Source of the DNA: Paraburkholderia phytofirmans OLGA172
Lineage (GTDB): Bacteria; Pseudomonadota; Gammaproteobacteria; Burkholderiales; Burkholderiaceae
Length of the DNA: 64,000 bases
NCBI RefSeq assembly: GCF_001634365.1
Contig: NZ_CP014579.1
Coordinates: forward strand, 124,001 to 188,000
Reading direction: 5' to 3'
Of this stretch, positions 18,801 through 28,598 are shown in pieces (the first letter of the stretch is position 1; every line of letters begins with the position of its first letter). A program made the translations under genes and the position numbers. The notes under the pieces were generated by a model. That model saw nothing but the letters and a program-made list of their open reading frames with translations, searched no databases and was not told where the DNA came from.

Positions 18801-21800
18801 ATGACGAAGCGGTTAAGTTCTCTTATGGATAGGACACGCTTATACATGCGAAACCATGCCGGAGTCTTCTTGCCGGCCGGCGCCCGCGCACTTATGACCG
18901 TCTTCGCTCTGGCTTGGACTGGCGTGGTGAACGGACAGTGGGGGCAGCAGGTACCCTATGCGCCCGGCGCAAGCGGGCAGTTCCGCACGGCTGGTAGCCA
19001 GGATCCTCGTTTGGTTGAGGCCAACCAGCTCAATCAGCAAATGGAAAGTCTGTACCGCGAGGGGCGGTTTCAGGAAGCATTGCCTATCGCTCAGAAAATC
19101 CTGACGCTTCGGGAGAGCGTTCTCGGGGACCTTAACCCGAATGTCGCAGCGGCCCAAAACAGTCTGGCAATCCTCTACGATGAACTCGGGCAATATTCCG
19201 AGGCCGAGCGTCTTTACCAGCACGCCTTGGCAACGTACGAGAAAACTACCAGTCCTCAAAACCCGTCTTACGCAACCGCCCTTAACAATCTCGCCAATCT
19301 TTACCAGGCCACAGGTGAATACGCGAAGGCGGAGCCGTTGTACAAGCGTGCACTCTCAATCTACGAAACAGGTACGGAAAAAAATCTGCCAAATATAGGC
19401 AAAGCGTTGGGAAATCTAGGGTTACTGTACAACGTACAAGGGCGATACAAAGAGGCGGAGCCGTTGCTTGTTCGCGCGTTGGAGACCTACGAGAAGGCAT
19501 TAAGCCTCACTGACCCGCTGGTGGGAACGGCTCTGAACAATCTGGCATCCCTTTACCAAGAGGAAGGCGATTACGCTAAGGCGCAACCACTGTTTGAGCG
19601 CTCCTTGGCGATCTTCCAGACAACGCAAGATCCTGAGAGTCCTATCTTAGCCAAAGCGCTAAACAATCTTGGGCTGATCTATACGTATGAGGGGCGCAAT
19701 GAAGAGGCAGAGCAGTTGCTCATGCGTTCGCTTGCGATTCGAGAGAAGACGCTTGGTCCGGATCATACGGATGTCGCCCAAACACTGAGCAACCTTGCGG
19801 CGCTCTATGAGTCTCGCGGCCTTTACGCGAAGGCCGAACCGTTGTACGCGAGGGCCGTCGCGATTTATGAAAGGACTCTCGGACCTAACCATCCAGAATT
19901 AGCTACGGCGCTCACCAATCTGGCAGCGCTCTATGAAGACGAAGGACGGTACGCAAAGGCAGAGCCTCTCTGTAAGCGAGCCTTAACAATTTATGTAAGT
20001 AACTTCGGCCCTGACCATCCGGAGGTTGCCGACGTCCTGGACAGGCTGGGGCAGCTTGCTATGGATCAGGGGCGGTATGCCGAGGCAGAGCCGCTGCTGC
20101 AGCGCTCCCTCGCAATTCGAGAGAAAGTTCCCGGGCAAGTAAATGGCGGTGTAGCAACATCGCTCAACAGTCTGGCCGGACTCTATCAGCATGAAGGCAG
20201 ATACACAGCTGCAGAGCCGCTTTACCAACGCGCTCTGGCGATTTACGAGCGGAGTATCGGGCCAGAGAATCCAGAGGTCGCCCGCTCGATGAACAACCTT
20301 GCGGGACTCTATGTAGACGAAGGTCGATATCCGGAAGCGGAGCAGTGGTACAAACGCGCGCTAACGATGCAGGAGAAACTGTCAACTCCTGCGCATCCGG
20401 ATGTCGCTGCATCACTCGACAATCTTGCAACGCTTTACACAATTGAGGGGCAGTACACGACGGCCGAGCCCTTGTCTCAACGTGCTCTCGCGATTCGAGA
20501 GAAAGTCTTGGGCCCCGATCATCCAGACGTCGCCAATTCGCTTAACAATCTGGCAAGTCTTTATCTAAATGAAGGTCGGTTTGCAGAGGCGGAGCCGCTG
20601 TATCGTCGTGCTCTTGCGATCAAAGAGGCAACGGCAGGTCCAGAGAGTCCAGAGGTCGCCACTGCGCTCAGTAATCTGGCTATGGTTCAAGTCGAAGACG
20701 CGCCGGCAAAGGAGATGTTTCAGCGAGCCCTCGCGATCGAGGAAAAAACCTTGGGCCCAGAGCATCCGCTTGTTGCTGCATCGCTCGACAATATTGCATC
20801 GCTATACATGATTCAGGAGCAGTACGCTCAGGCGCAACCCCTGCTTCAGCGGGCGCTGGAAATTCGCGAGAAATCCTTGGGCCCCGAGCATCCAGAAGTA
20901 GCTAACTCGTTGTACAAACTCGGTCTGCTGGATCAAGAATTGGGCTTGTACGCGGCGTCCGTGCCGCTGTACCAGAGGGCCTTGGCAATTCGCGAGAAAG
21001 TCCTGGGTTCTGAGGATGAAAGCGTGGCGCTAACCCTGCAGAATCTTGCGCTGCTTCATTGGTCGCTTAATGATGTCCGGGGGGCGATAGGACTTGCAAC
21101 TCGTTCGGCTGACATCGAGGAACATATCCTGGCTATCCAACTTACCGTCGGATCAGAGCGAGAGAAGCTTGAGTATTTGCGAACAATCTCGAACAGCTTA
21201 AACGTCAGTGTTGACCTCCACTTGCACGGTTCGCCTAGCGATCCCAAGGCGGCCGAACTGGCGCTGACCACGATCCTGCGCCGTAAGGGCCGCGCTCTCG
21301 ACGCTGCGAGCAATCAGATTGCTGTTGTACGCCGGCATCTCTCGCCCGCCGACGCGGCTTTGCTGGACGAGCTGGCGGCCCAGCGTAGCGAGCTGGCTAA
21401 GCTGACGGCAAAGGGGCCGGACTCAAGTGACACCTCGTATTATCGTTCAGAAATATCGAGCATCAGTGCGAAGGCCGACGATCTTGAGCAAAAGATAGCC
21501 GCACGTAGTTCCAGCTTAGCCGCGCTGGTGCAACAAGTGACGGTAGATCGGGTCCGCAAGGTTATACCTGCCAATGCCGCACTGATCGAATTTGTTGCTT
21601 ATTTTCCATTTGATCCCAAGGCTGCACGTAGCGAAAGATGGGGCGCACGACGCTACGCAGCTTACGTGCTGACGAAAAATGGCGATATCCGATCGGCTGA
21701 CCTTGGCGACGCGAAGGCAATTGATCGGGAAATCGGCGATTTTGGAGAAGCGCTGTCCAACCCTGAGCAATTCGACGAGACGCACACGAAGCGTTTGGCG

Positions 21801-22787
21801 CGGGCGTTGGACGAGAACGTGATGTCTCCAGTTAGACCACTGCTCGGAAACGCCACGCAGCTACTAATTGCCCCGGACGGCGCGCTGAACCTGGTTCCGT
21901 TCGCAGCCCTCGTCGACGAGCGGAACCATTATTTGGTTGAGCAATATTCCATAACGTATCTTACTAGCGGACGTGACCTGTTGCGGATGCAAAATGATGC
22001 GCCCAGTCGTAGCGCTCCGGTGATCATCGCGAACCCAGCCTTCACTTTCGATGTTATCAAAACAGTTGCTTCTGTGCACGCGACTGGAAGCTCTTCTGCA
22101 GCAAGATCTGGTTATCCCCGGATGCATTGGGACCCGCTGCCGGGAACCGCACAGGAAGCTGCAGCGGTGAAAGCATTGATGCCACAGGCGCAGCTTCTTG
22201 AGGGGCAATACGCCACTGTAACTGCCCTTGAGAAGGTTGCCGGTCCGGAGATTTTGCACATTGCGACCCATGGGTTCTTCTTGCCTGATCAACCGCCTGT
22301 GCCGCCGTCAATCGGACCGGATGTGAAGAAGTCCAGAGAATCGCTAGTAGAAAATCCTCTATTGCGTTCAGGTTTGGTCTTCGCTGGAGCGAACTCCCGA
22401 AATGGTGGTGAAGGGCAGGACGGGATTCTGACGGGACTTGAGGCTACGGGCCTGGATCTCTCGGGTACCAAGCTCGTCGTTCTTTCAGCGTGTGAAACCG
22501 GGCTAGGGCAAGTGAGGAGCGGCGACGGAGTGTATGGCCTGCGTCGCTCCCTCGTCTTGGCTGGAGCGGAAAGTCAGCTGGTGAGCTTATGGCAGGTTGA
22601 CGACAAGGCGACTCGAGATTTGATGGTGGCGTTTTACAAGCGTCTGCTAGCGGGAGCGGGCCGTGGCGATGCACTGAGGCAGGTTCAGTTGGATATGCTG
22701 ACACATCCTGAACTACGGCACCCGTACTACTGGGCCGGTTTCGTCCCGCTTGGTGACTGGAGAAATCTGAAGGACGAGCCGCTGTAA
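18801..22787 (+). CDS. TPR-CHAT caspase-like protease, apparently exported
   Basis: A 1328-residue protein. About 17 tetratricopeptide repeats of 42 residues (consensus LAxLYxxxGRYAEAEPLYxR) run from about 60 to 780, then a linker and a C-terminal CHAT domain (about 1000-1320). The catalytic His lies in LHIATHGFF (H1157) and the Cys in VLSACETGLG (C1231), so the caspase-like site is intact; the GDGVYGLRRSL and AGA segments are also present. The N-terminus has a basic stretch followed by MTVFALAWTGVVNG, which reads as a signal or membrane segment, unusual for a conflict protease. Substrate unknown; candidates are its neighbours. Confidence 0.85.
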   Translation: MTKRLSSLMDRTRLYMRNHAGVFLPAGARALMTVFALAWTGVVNGQWGQQVPYAPGASGQFRTAGSQDPRLVEANQLNQQMESLYREGRFQEALPIAQKILTLRESVLGDLNPNVAAAQNSLAILYDELGQYSEAERLYQHALATYEKTTSPQNPSYATALNNLANLYQATGEYAKAEPLYKRALSIYETGTEKNLPNIGKALGNLGLLYNVQGRYKEAEPLLVRALETYEKALSLTDPLVGTALNNLASLYQEEGDYAKAQPLFERSLAIFQTTQDPESPILAKALNNLGLIYTYEGRNEEAEQLLMRSLAIREKTLGPDHTDVAQTLSNLAALYESRGLYAKAEPLYARAVAIYERTLGPNHPELATALTNLAALYEDEGRYAKAEPLCKRALTIYVSNFGPDHPEVADVLDRLGQLAMDQGRYAEAEPLLQRSLAIREKVPGQVNGGVATSLNSLAGLYQHEGRYTAAEPLYQRALAIYERSIGPENPEVARSMNNLAGLYVDEGRYPEAEQWYKRALTMQEKLSTPAHPDVAASLDNLATLYTIEGQYTTAEPLSQRALAIREKVLGPDHPDVANSLNNLASLYLNEGRFAEAEPLYRRALAIKEATAGPESPEVATALSNLAMVQVEDAPAKEMFQRALAIEEKTLGPEHPLVAASLDNIASLYMIQEQYAQAQPLLQRALEIREKSLGPEHPEVANSLYKLGLLDQELGLYAASVPLYQRALAIREKVLGSEDESVALTLQNLALLHWSLNDVRGAIGLATRSADIEEHILAIQLTVGSEREKLEYLRTISNSLNVSVDLHLHGSPSDPKAAELALTTILRRKGRALDAASNQIAVVRRHLSPADAALLDELAAQRSELAKLTAKGPDSSDTSYYRSEISSISAKADDLEQKIAARSSSLAALVQQVTVDRVRKVIPANAALIEFVAYFPFDPKAARSERWGARRYAAYVLTKNGDIRSADLGDAKAIDREIGDFGEALSNPEQFDETHTKRLARALDENVMSPVRPLLGNATQLLIAPDGALNLVPFAALVDERNHYLVEQYSITYLTSGRDLLRMQNDAPSRSAPVIIANPAFTFDVIKTVASVHATGSSSAARSGYPRMHWDPLPGTAQEAAAVKALMPQAQLLEGQYATVTALEKVAGPEILHIATHGFFLPDQPPVPPSIGPDVKKSRESLVENPLLRSGLVFAGANSRNGGEGQDGILTGLEATGLDLSGTKLVVLSACETGLGQVRSGDGVYGLRRSLVLAGAESQLVSLWQVDDKATRDLMVAFYKRLLAGAGRGDALRQVQLDMLTHPELRHPYYWAGFVPLGDWRNLKDEPL

Positions 22788-23017
22788 AGGCGGGTCGTTG
22801 ACTTTCACCGAACTCTGACATTAACAAGCAGATTTTCCGTGGAGCGAAAAACCACTGGTTACGTACGTTCCGCCATATCAACAAACTTAGGACACTGTTT
22901 GAACTGTCAGTCTAGTTCGAACCGAACGACGGCGAGGTGCCGCACATCTTCGCTCGGTTGCCCGCTAACACAGTCGCCGCTGATGTCGTTGAGACGCTGC
23001 CTTCAGAGCAAATTGCG

Positions 23018-25381
23018 CTACTCGTCAGTCTGCTGAGTCGCCAGCGCGGCCATGCTAGTGAAGTGACCCGGATCGCAATAATGTATGAAATCTAGCACTT
23101 CACTCAAGACGGCGGGGGTCTCCGCCAGGAGCGACAGGTCATGCTCCGGCTGGGCAACCTGGTCGAAGTGCGAGTAGGTGTGCAGGAATCGCAGGATTCT
23201 TGTTTTTTTATTGGGATCGTATTCAATGCCCTGCAGCTTTTGATACAGCTCACCGACCTTGTCCGGTACCCGGAACGCGAGAAACGACTCGAGCAGCCGT
23301 CGCGCGATGTTGGGCATCGCGTAGTAAGCCTCGATGCTCAGAGTTGAAGCCTTATTTGCCTCCTCGTGTACCCGTTTAAAGAGGTAGTGATATTCGGACT
23401 CATATTTGTGAAGAAACGGGTCGAGTTCGGACAGCCGTGCGGTTCGTTGCCCATCGATGAACTCACTGGTTAGCATGTAAAATCGTGCTGGACGCGGCCG
23501 GGCCTCGGTTTCCTTTTTGTTTTGCCCCTCGAGGTTGTAGTACCAGTTGCGAACCTGGCGGAAGAAGGTGAAGTTGTGCGTCAGCACGAACAGCTGGCCG
23601 GCCGTGTGGGTGCGTTCCTTCATGAAACCAAACGCGCTGAAGAGAGAATTGGCGTCTAGGCTCGAAACAGGGTCGTCGATAACGACAACGCCATTGGTGA
23701 GATCAAAATCAGCCCCCTTGAGCGATTTTAGGAAATGGAGGAAGGCGATTGCAGTGCGTTCGCCGTCGCTCAGATGGGCTGCTGGCTGGCCACCTCTGGT
23801 AATCCGATACCCGTTCTGTTCGACGTGGAAACGTAACTCGTCGCGCCCAAGATATGACGCGACTTCCACGTTGAGTTCATCTGCCGGCCGCCTATGTTGC
23901 CGGATCTCGCGCTCCAGCTGAGCTATCTCCTTAGTGAGCTTGTCCGCACTTTCACGCTCCTTCGTCGCTTTTTCTCCTGCATCCTCAACCTGCGTGGACT
24001 TCTCCCGCCAGCCTGGGAGTGCCCGGACCAGTTCGTTCTGCGCCAGTGCGGCGCGAGCCTCCTTCATCTTGGCGTCGAAGGTGTCTGTATGCGAGTTATG
24101 GCGCTGAATAATCTCCGCGAGCTTGTCGAAAGAGGTCTTGCCAATCACTGCGCTGAAAACAGCGACGCCGGCCATCGCAGCCTGGAAGAATTTCTCGACT
24201 TTCCCGACAGGGTAGTCGGCGCTACCATCGCCTGTCATGAAGCGGGAAAGCTCGAGACGCTTAAAAGGATCCTCGCGTTTCGCTTTTAACCCGCGCAACA
24301 AGACTTCAAGCGAGAGTCGCAAAGTGGATGCGCTCTGGCTTAAGGAGTCCCTTGCGGTTTGATATTCGTCGCGAAGCTCGGAGTAGAGTGCCTCTTTCGG
24401 CGGGACCTGCAACCGATCTCTGAACTCACAGGCCGCTTCGACCTCGATAATCAAACTGTCGAGGTCTGACTGGAATCGCTTGAATTCATCGTTGAAGTGT
24501 GCTTCAAGCTGCGCGATCCGCGCTGGTGGAAACGGCTGGTCGCAGAACAGGCAAGTGCCTGACTGCTGAAGTTCGGTGTGGAGGTACAACCCGGAATTGA
24601 CCCACCGGGAAACGGCGGGGTTTTCGACGAGTTCAGCAATTGTCGCAGAAACGAGCGAGCGCTCAAGCATCGTCTGGGAACGTGTTGTCAGATCGGCAAA
24701 ATCCGGGAAGCGAATCGAAGGATCGGACACCTTGTCCATCGCCTTTCCTTCCTTGGTAGCGAGATATTGCTTCCTCTGCTTGTCCGTCAAAGGCTGGGGG
24801 GACGGCGCCGAGTCGGCGAGCTTCTTGATGGCTGTCTTGAAATTCGCAGCATTGTAGTTGTTGTAGATTCCGCCGCCTGAGACAGTCAACAGGTTCTTGA
24901 TCCCCTTCGACTCTTCGGCGGAAAATGACTCCATGGCTGCACCAGCCTCGGCTTTCGCGCGATTGAAGCGGGATTCCTTTTCGACGTGAACTGCCTGCTG
25001 CTTTTTTAACTCCTCGATGAGCTTTTGCTTCTCGACACTATCTTCTCCCAAGTAGAACACCGGGGGAAACTGTTGCCCTCCGACTTCGAATACGTTCCGG
25101 TCGACTGTGTCGCGATTGAACACGCGTACCGGCGGCATTGCCGCTTTGGCAAAATCCGCGCCAGCCACACGCGTCTGGTCGATTTGGATTTCGACATCGC
25201 CGTCGGTGAGCGAAGTCCTGGTCTGCAAATGCCTGAAGATGTTCGAGATCGAAGTCTTACCTGTGCCGTTCCATCCATAAATCATGTTAAATCGGCTAAA
25301 GTCTGGCAGACTCGTCGCGGGCCAGGCGAAGTCGCGGAAGATCCGATAGTTCTTTGCCTTCCGTATGCGTGTGATTCTCAT
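23018..25381 (-). CDS. RloC/PrrC-like ATPase with zinc-hook motif, possible anticodon nuclease
   Basis: A 787-residue protein. Walker A is YGWNGTGKTS (about 35-44). A central coiled region holds CLFCDQPFP (277-285), like the CxxC zinc hook of RloC and Rad50. An ABC signature-like LSDGERTA and Walker B VVVIDDPVSSLD follow. The C-terminus has RRLLE (R-x3-E) and, 40 residues on, TYSH, matching the order Arg, Glu, His of the PrrC/RloC tRNA anticodon-nuclease site. PrrC and RloC cut tRNA after phage damage. I took ATG 25381 because the longer frame to 25513 lacks any conserved start. Activity is inferred from spacing of motifs only. Confidence 0.6.
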   Translation of the reverse strand: MRITRIRKAKNYRIFRDFAWPATSLPDFSRFNMIYGWNGTGKTSISNIFRHLQTRTSLTDGDVEIQIDQTRVAGADFAKAAMPPVRVFNRDTVDRNVFEVGGQQFPPVFYLGEDSVEKQKLIEELKKQQAVHVEKESRFNRAKAEAGAAMESFSAEESKGIKNLLTVSGGGIYNNYNAANFKTAIKKLADSAPSPQPLTDKQRKQYLATKEGKAMDKVSDPSIRFPDFADLTTRSQTMLERSLVSATIAELVENPAVSRWVNSGLYLHTELQQSGTCLFCDQPFPPARIAQLEAHFNDEFKRFQSDLDSLIIEVEAACEFRDRLQVPPKEALYSELRDEYQTARDSLSQSASTLRLSLEVLLRGLKAKREDPFKRLELSRFMTGDGSADYPVGKVEKFFQAAMAGVAVFSAVIGKTSFDKLAEIIQRHNSHTDTFDAKMKEARAALAQNELVRALPGWREKSTQVEDAGEKATKERESADKLTKEIAQLEREIRQHRRPADELNVEVASYLGRDELRFHVEQNGYRITRGGQPAAHLSDGERTAIAFLHFLKSLKGADFDLTNGVVVIDDPVSSLDANSLFSAFGFMKERTHTAGQLFVLTHNFTFFRQVRNWYYNLEGQNKKETEARPRPARFYMLTSEFIDGQRTARLSELDPFLHKYESEYHYLFKRVHEEANKASTLSIEAYYAMPNIARRLLESFLAFRVPDKVGELYQKLQGIEYDPNKKTRILRFLHTYSHFDQVAQPEHDLSLLAETPAVLSEVLDFIHYCDPGHFTSMAALATQQTDE

Positions 25382-25670
25382 TGTGTTTTTCAACCTTCGG
25401 GATGTCGTTGCGACCACGTCGTGCAAGTGATAAATGGTGCGGGAATCCTCATGGCGGGCTGGCCGATTCACTCCAACTCGCTCCGAGCAGTCTAGCGGAT
25501 TTCGTGTCAGCATTCTCCGAACCGAAACTGGATTGAATTTTTAAGCATCTGCCGCCGCTATTTGTTCTGTACATGGCTACGCGACAGCGTCTATCGTTCT
25601 CAAAAGACTAACGCTAAGCGATATGTGCGTGGCATAGTGCGATCATTCTCTTAACCACGCGGAGTTCAAT

Positions 25671-26483
25671 ATGGCAACGCTAGAACAAATTCAGAATCGA
25701 TTGAAAAAGCTGCAGGCGCAGGCTGATGCGTTGATCGCCAAGAAGGCACAGTCGGTAGTCGACCAGATTCGTGAGTTGATGTTGAAGCACGGTCTCACGA
25801 TCGCAGACATCGAAACAAATGTGAAGGCTCGCCGTGAAGCGAAGACTTCGGTTGATCGCAAGGCTGCTGTTAAAACCAAGGGCGCGAAAGCTGCTGATGT
25901 GCCGAAGTATCTCGACCGGAAAACCGGTGCGACCTGGACCGGCCGTGGACGCGCGCCCGCCTGGATCGCGAGCGCCAGGGACCGTACCAAGTTCCTTGCC
26001 GATGTTAGGGTTGAAGCAGTCTCTGCAACAGATGAGAAATCGACGGTCGTTGCAAATGGCGTTGTACGCACCGGACAGCCTAAGGGTACGCAGCCAGCGA
26101 TGTACGTCGACCGAAAGACGGGCGCCACCTGGAGCGGACGCGGACGCGCGCCGTCTTGGTTGGCTGCTGCAAAGGATCGCACGAAGTTTCTGATCGATCC
26201 GGTTGTCGATGTCAAAGGAATTGTGTCGAAGGAAGAGGTCGCTCCAACGGCGATCCAAAAAGGCGCCGTCGGAGCGAAGAAGGTTGCAAGGAAGAAATTA
26301 GCTACGGCAAAGAAAGCTGTCATTAAAGAGGTGTCGACTACGAAGATGGAGGCTACCTCCAGAGTCAAGAGGGTTGCGGCCAAAAAGGCCAGCGACCGGA
26401 AAAGCGCTGGAGCTAGGGCGCCTGCAGTGGACGCTGGCTCTGATGTCGTGGCCGAGTCGCCGGCCGAGCAGCTAGCAGCGTAA
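25671..26483 (+). CDS. H-NS-like protein with duplicated DNA-binding motif and basic tail
   Basis: A 270-residue protein, over twice the usual H-NS length of about 100-135. Residues 1-55 are the helical oligomerisation region. Two copies of the DNA-binding domain follow, with TGATWTGRGRAP (about 86-97) and TGATWSGRGRAP (about 150-161), each ending in a similar DRTKFL segment. Residues 200-250 are Lys/Ala-rich (KKVARKK, RVAAKKAS), as in histone H1-like tails. GGAG precedes ATG 25671. H-NS proteins bind AT-rich DNA and silence foreign genes. This one lies between an RloC-like gene and a reverse transcriptase, and might control the island. Confidence 0.85.
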   Translation: MATLEQIQNRLKKLQAQADALIAKKAQSVVDQIRELMLKHGLTIADIETNVKARREAKTSVDRKAAVKTKGAKAADVPKYLDRKTGATWTGRGRAPAWIASARDRTKFLADVRVEAVSATDEKSTVVANGVVRTGQPKGTQPAMYVDRKTGATWSGRGRAPSWLAAAKDRTKFLIDPVVDVKGIVSKEEVAPTAIQKGAVGAKKVARKKLATAKKAVIKEVSTTKMEATSRVKRVAAKKASDRKSAGARAPAVDAGSDVVAESPAEQLAA

Positions 26484-26682
26484 GTTGATGGTCGTGCAAT
26501 ACCGCGATCCCAGTGCAACTATGGCGTCTGCACTGCACGGGTCACAGGAGCTGGCTTTCATCTTTGATCTCTCTGCGAGGCAGTTCCATAGTTAGGTGCG
26601 AGGCGTTCAAGTCTGTCAGCCATACGGTTGAACGGTTCGTGGAAAATTTATGCGGCTGAATTTTTCTGCTGCGGAGGTCGGA

Positions 26683-26901
26683 ATGTTTGTTGAAGAAGAA
26701 TTCAAACTGAATAATGGTGAGAAACTCGTCAATCATCGCTCACGCGTCGCGGGATTCATGCAAAACGAAGATATCGACGAGTACGACGTCATTGACGCAA
26801 GCGGGGAGACGATCGCATCAGTTAAGATAACGGTGCATACTGATGTCAAGGCTCCGTTCAAAACTACGAGAACTGTTCAGCGCAAAGATCGGGTGCGCTA
26901 G
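26683..26901 (+). CDS. Small protein upstream of the reverse transcriptase
   Basis: A 72-residue protein starting at ATG 26683 after GGAGG (26671-26676 region). It is acidic-to-neutral and contains EYDVIDASGETIASVKITVHT. No signal or membrane segment. I do not recognise the family. It ends 56 bases before the RT start on the same strand, so it could be co-transcribed and act as a regulator or accessory protein. Confidence 0.6.
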   Translation: MFVEEEFKLNNGEKLVNHRSRVAGFMQNEDIDEYDVIDASGETIASVKITVHTDVKAPFKTTRTVQRKDRVR

Positions 26902-26957
26902 TAGAACCCGACCGTTCGAGCGCCTCGTCTTTTCCAGTAACTGGATGATCGTCCAAA

Positions 26958-28598
26958 ATGCCTGACGTTACATTGGAACATTTCGAGCGCGCCGGCGCCG
27001 ATATAGGAGCTCACGGCGACAACGACACGTTGCCGTTCGATATAGACACGCGCTTTGTTGAGCAGCGCCATGCGGAACTTGCCGGAATGGCGTTTTCCTT
27101 GTATCAGGAGTTGCAATGCGACACTGTCAAGAACAGCGCACGGAAACTCGCGGAGCTCAGCGTTTTCAATGAGCGTCTTTTGGCCCCCACTGGGCCCGCT
27201 GGATTCCGGATATCCACGAAGATCCATCCGTTCTGGACCGTCTATTTCAATGGTCTCGGCATCGCGATTGCAGACGCGCTCGAAGACCAACGCGACCTGT
27301 GTGCAAGGTCATACCGGTTCCTGCGTGACGGTGGGGATGAACTGTTCAACAGGAATTTTTCATGGCGAGCGTTTCGTGAAGCCACTGTCGCAGAGGCAAA
27401 CAGTATTGCGGGCGGGGCGATTGTTGCGCAAACGGATATCTCGAGCTTTTATGAGCACATTTCGCATCATCACGTCCAGAATTCACTGAACGACCTTTTT
27501 CCTGATGGACGGATAGGCAACCAGATAACTGCGTTGCTCGGAAAGTTCTCGGCGGGGCGTTCGTTCGGATTGCCTGTAGGCGGTCAGGCTTCCCGCGTGC
27601 TTGCGGAGCTCTTTCTCGACTCCGTTGACCAAAAGATGACGGTCGGCGGGTTCCGATGGTTTCGATACGTCGATGACTATGTACTCGTCGCGGATTCCTA
27701 TCCGGATGCGTACCGTGCGCTTGCGGCACTTTCGTATGCTCTAGCCGACTACGGCATCACGCTGAACAAGACGAAAACGGTGTTGCTGACGTCGAAACAC
27801 TACGTCGACTATGTTGCAGCGCAGCTTGGCAGCGACGGAGATGATGCGGCCCGGTTGCGGGCAATCGACCTGTATTTCGATCCATATTCGGATGCAGGGG
27901 CGGAAGACTATGAGTCACTCAAGCAGACTGTCGAGGGTCTGCAAGTGCAGGCAATCCTGGAAAGGGAGCTTGAAAAGTCTCTACCCGACAATTTTCTGGT
28001 CGTACAAGTTAGCAGGACGCTGAAGTTGCAGCCGCCCACAGCGGCGTTGCAACTTGTCAGGACGCTCCTTAGCCCTGACAACCTTCATGCGTTCCGCGCC
28101 TCATGGTCGACAATCATGCGGGGGATCGCAGGCCTTCGCGCTACCCTCGCGTTCAAGGATATCTTTCCGCAAATAGATCACATGCTGGACGCAGTGCCCG
28201 AGCATTCATCTCATCTGCTGCAGGCGGAAGCCAGCGTGTTGCACTATATACGGACGCTACACATGGAGCGAACGTCAAAGCGAGCAACGTTTGTCCAACG
28301 CGTGTATGACATCACGCGCTCGGAGACCGTGAAGCGGGCTTGCATCGAGTGTTGGCGCAGGTGGAAGGACCGGGCCGCTTTCACGGCGCTTCGGAACAAC
28401 TGGTCGAGCATGAGCCCAGAGTGCCAGCGTCTGGTGTGGCTCGCGGCTGCATCGTTTGGTGATCAGGGGGAGGGGTTCCGGCGCCAGGTTGAACCCAGTC
28501 TGAAGCGCGCTTGGCAACTCGGCATCGAGAGGCAAAATAGCCCGGCCTTCGCTCTGCTTTACCAAGGTTGGTGCGATGACGCTGAAGCTACTGCATGA
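26958..28598 (+). CDS. Reverse transcriptase (defence-type, unassigned group)
   Basis: A 546-residue protein with the reverse-transcriptase motifs in order: motif A VAQTDISSFYEHI (D160), motif B GLPVGGQASRVLAE (about 204-217), motif C FRYVDDYVL (YVDD at 237-240), motif D GITLNKTK. A helical C-terminal domain of about 250 residues follows, with no recognised maturase domain, so it is not a group II intron protein. The 3' end overlaps the nuclease-like gene by 23 bases. This stand-alone, paired arrangement is typical of the unknown-group (UG/DRT) defence RTs. I cannot say which group. Confidence 0.85.
   Translation: MPDVTLEHFERAGADIGAHGDNDTLPFDIDTRFVEQRHAELAGMAFSLYQELQCDTVKNSARKLAELSVFNERLLAPTGPAGFRISTKIHPFWTVYFNGLGIAIADALEDQRDLCARSYRFLRDGGDELFNRNFSWRAFREATVAEANSIAGGAIVAQTDISSFYEHISHHHVQNSLNDLFPDGRIGNQITALLGKFSAGRSFGLPVGGQASRVLAELFLDSVDQKMTVGGFRWFRYVDDYVLVADSYPDAYRALAALSYALADYGITLNKTKTVLLTSKHYVDYVAAQLGSDGDDAARLRAIDLYFDPYSDAGAEDYESLKQTVEGLQVQAILERELEKSLPDNFLVVQVSRTLKLQPPTAALQLVRTLLSPDNLHAFRASWSTIMRGIAGLRATLAFKDIFPQIDHMLDAVPEHSSHLLQAEASVLHYIRTLHMERTSKRATFVQRVYDITRSETVKRACIECWRRWKDRAAFTALRNNWSSMSPECQRLVWLAAASFGDQGEGFRRQVEPSLKRAWQLGIERQNSPAFALLYQGWCDDAEATA

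Noticed and set aside
22444..22884. Minus-strand frame of 146 aa opposite the CHAT domain
   Set aside because: It is the shadow of the 18801-22787 gene; no start site or motif of its own.
25691..26518. 275-aa minus-strand frame opposite the H-NS gene
   Set aside because: Antisense to a clear H-NS protein; hydrophobic-looking composition arises from the reverse of Lys/Ala codons.
26958..28598. Group II intron or retron
   Set aside because: No maturase/endonuclease domain of intron RTs, no visible msr/msd structure beside the gene that I could find by eye.
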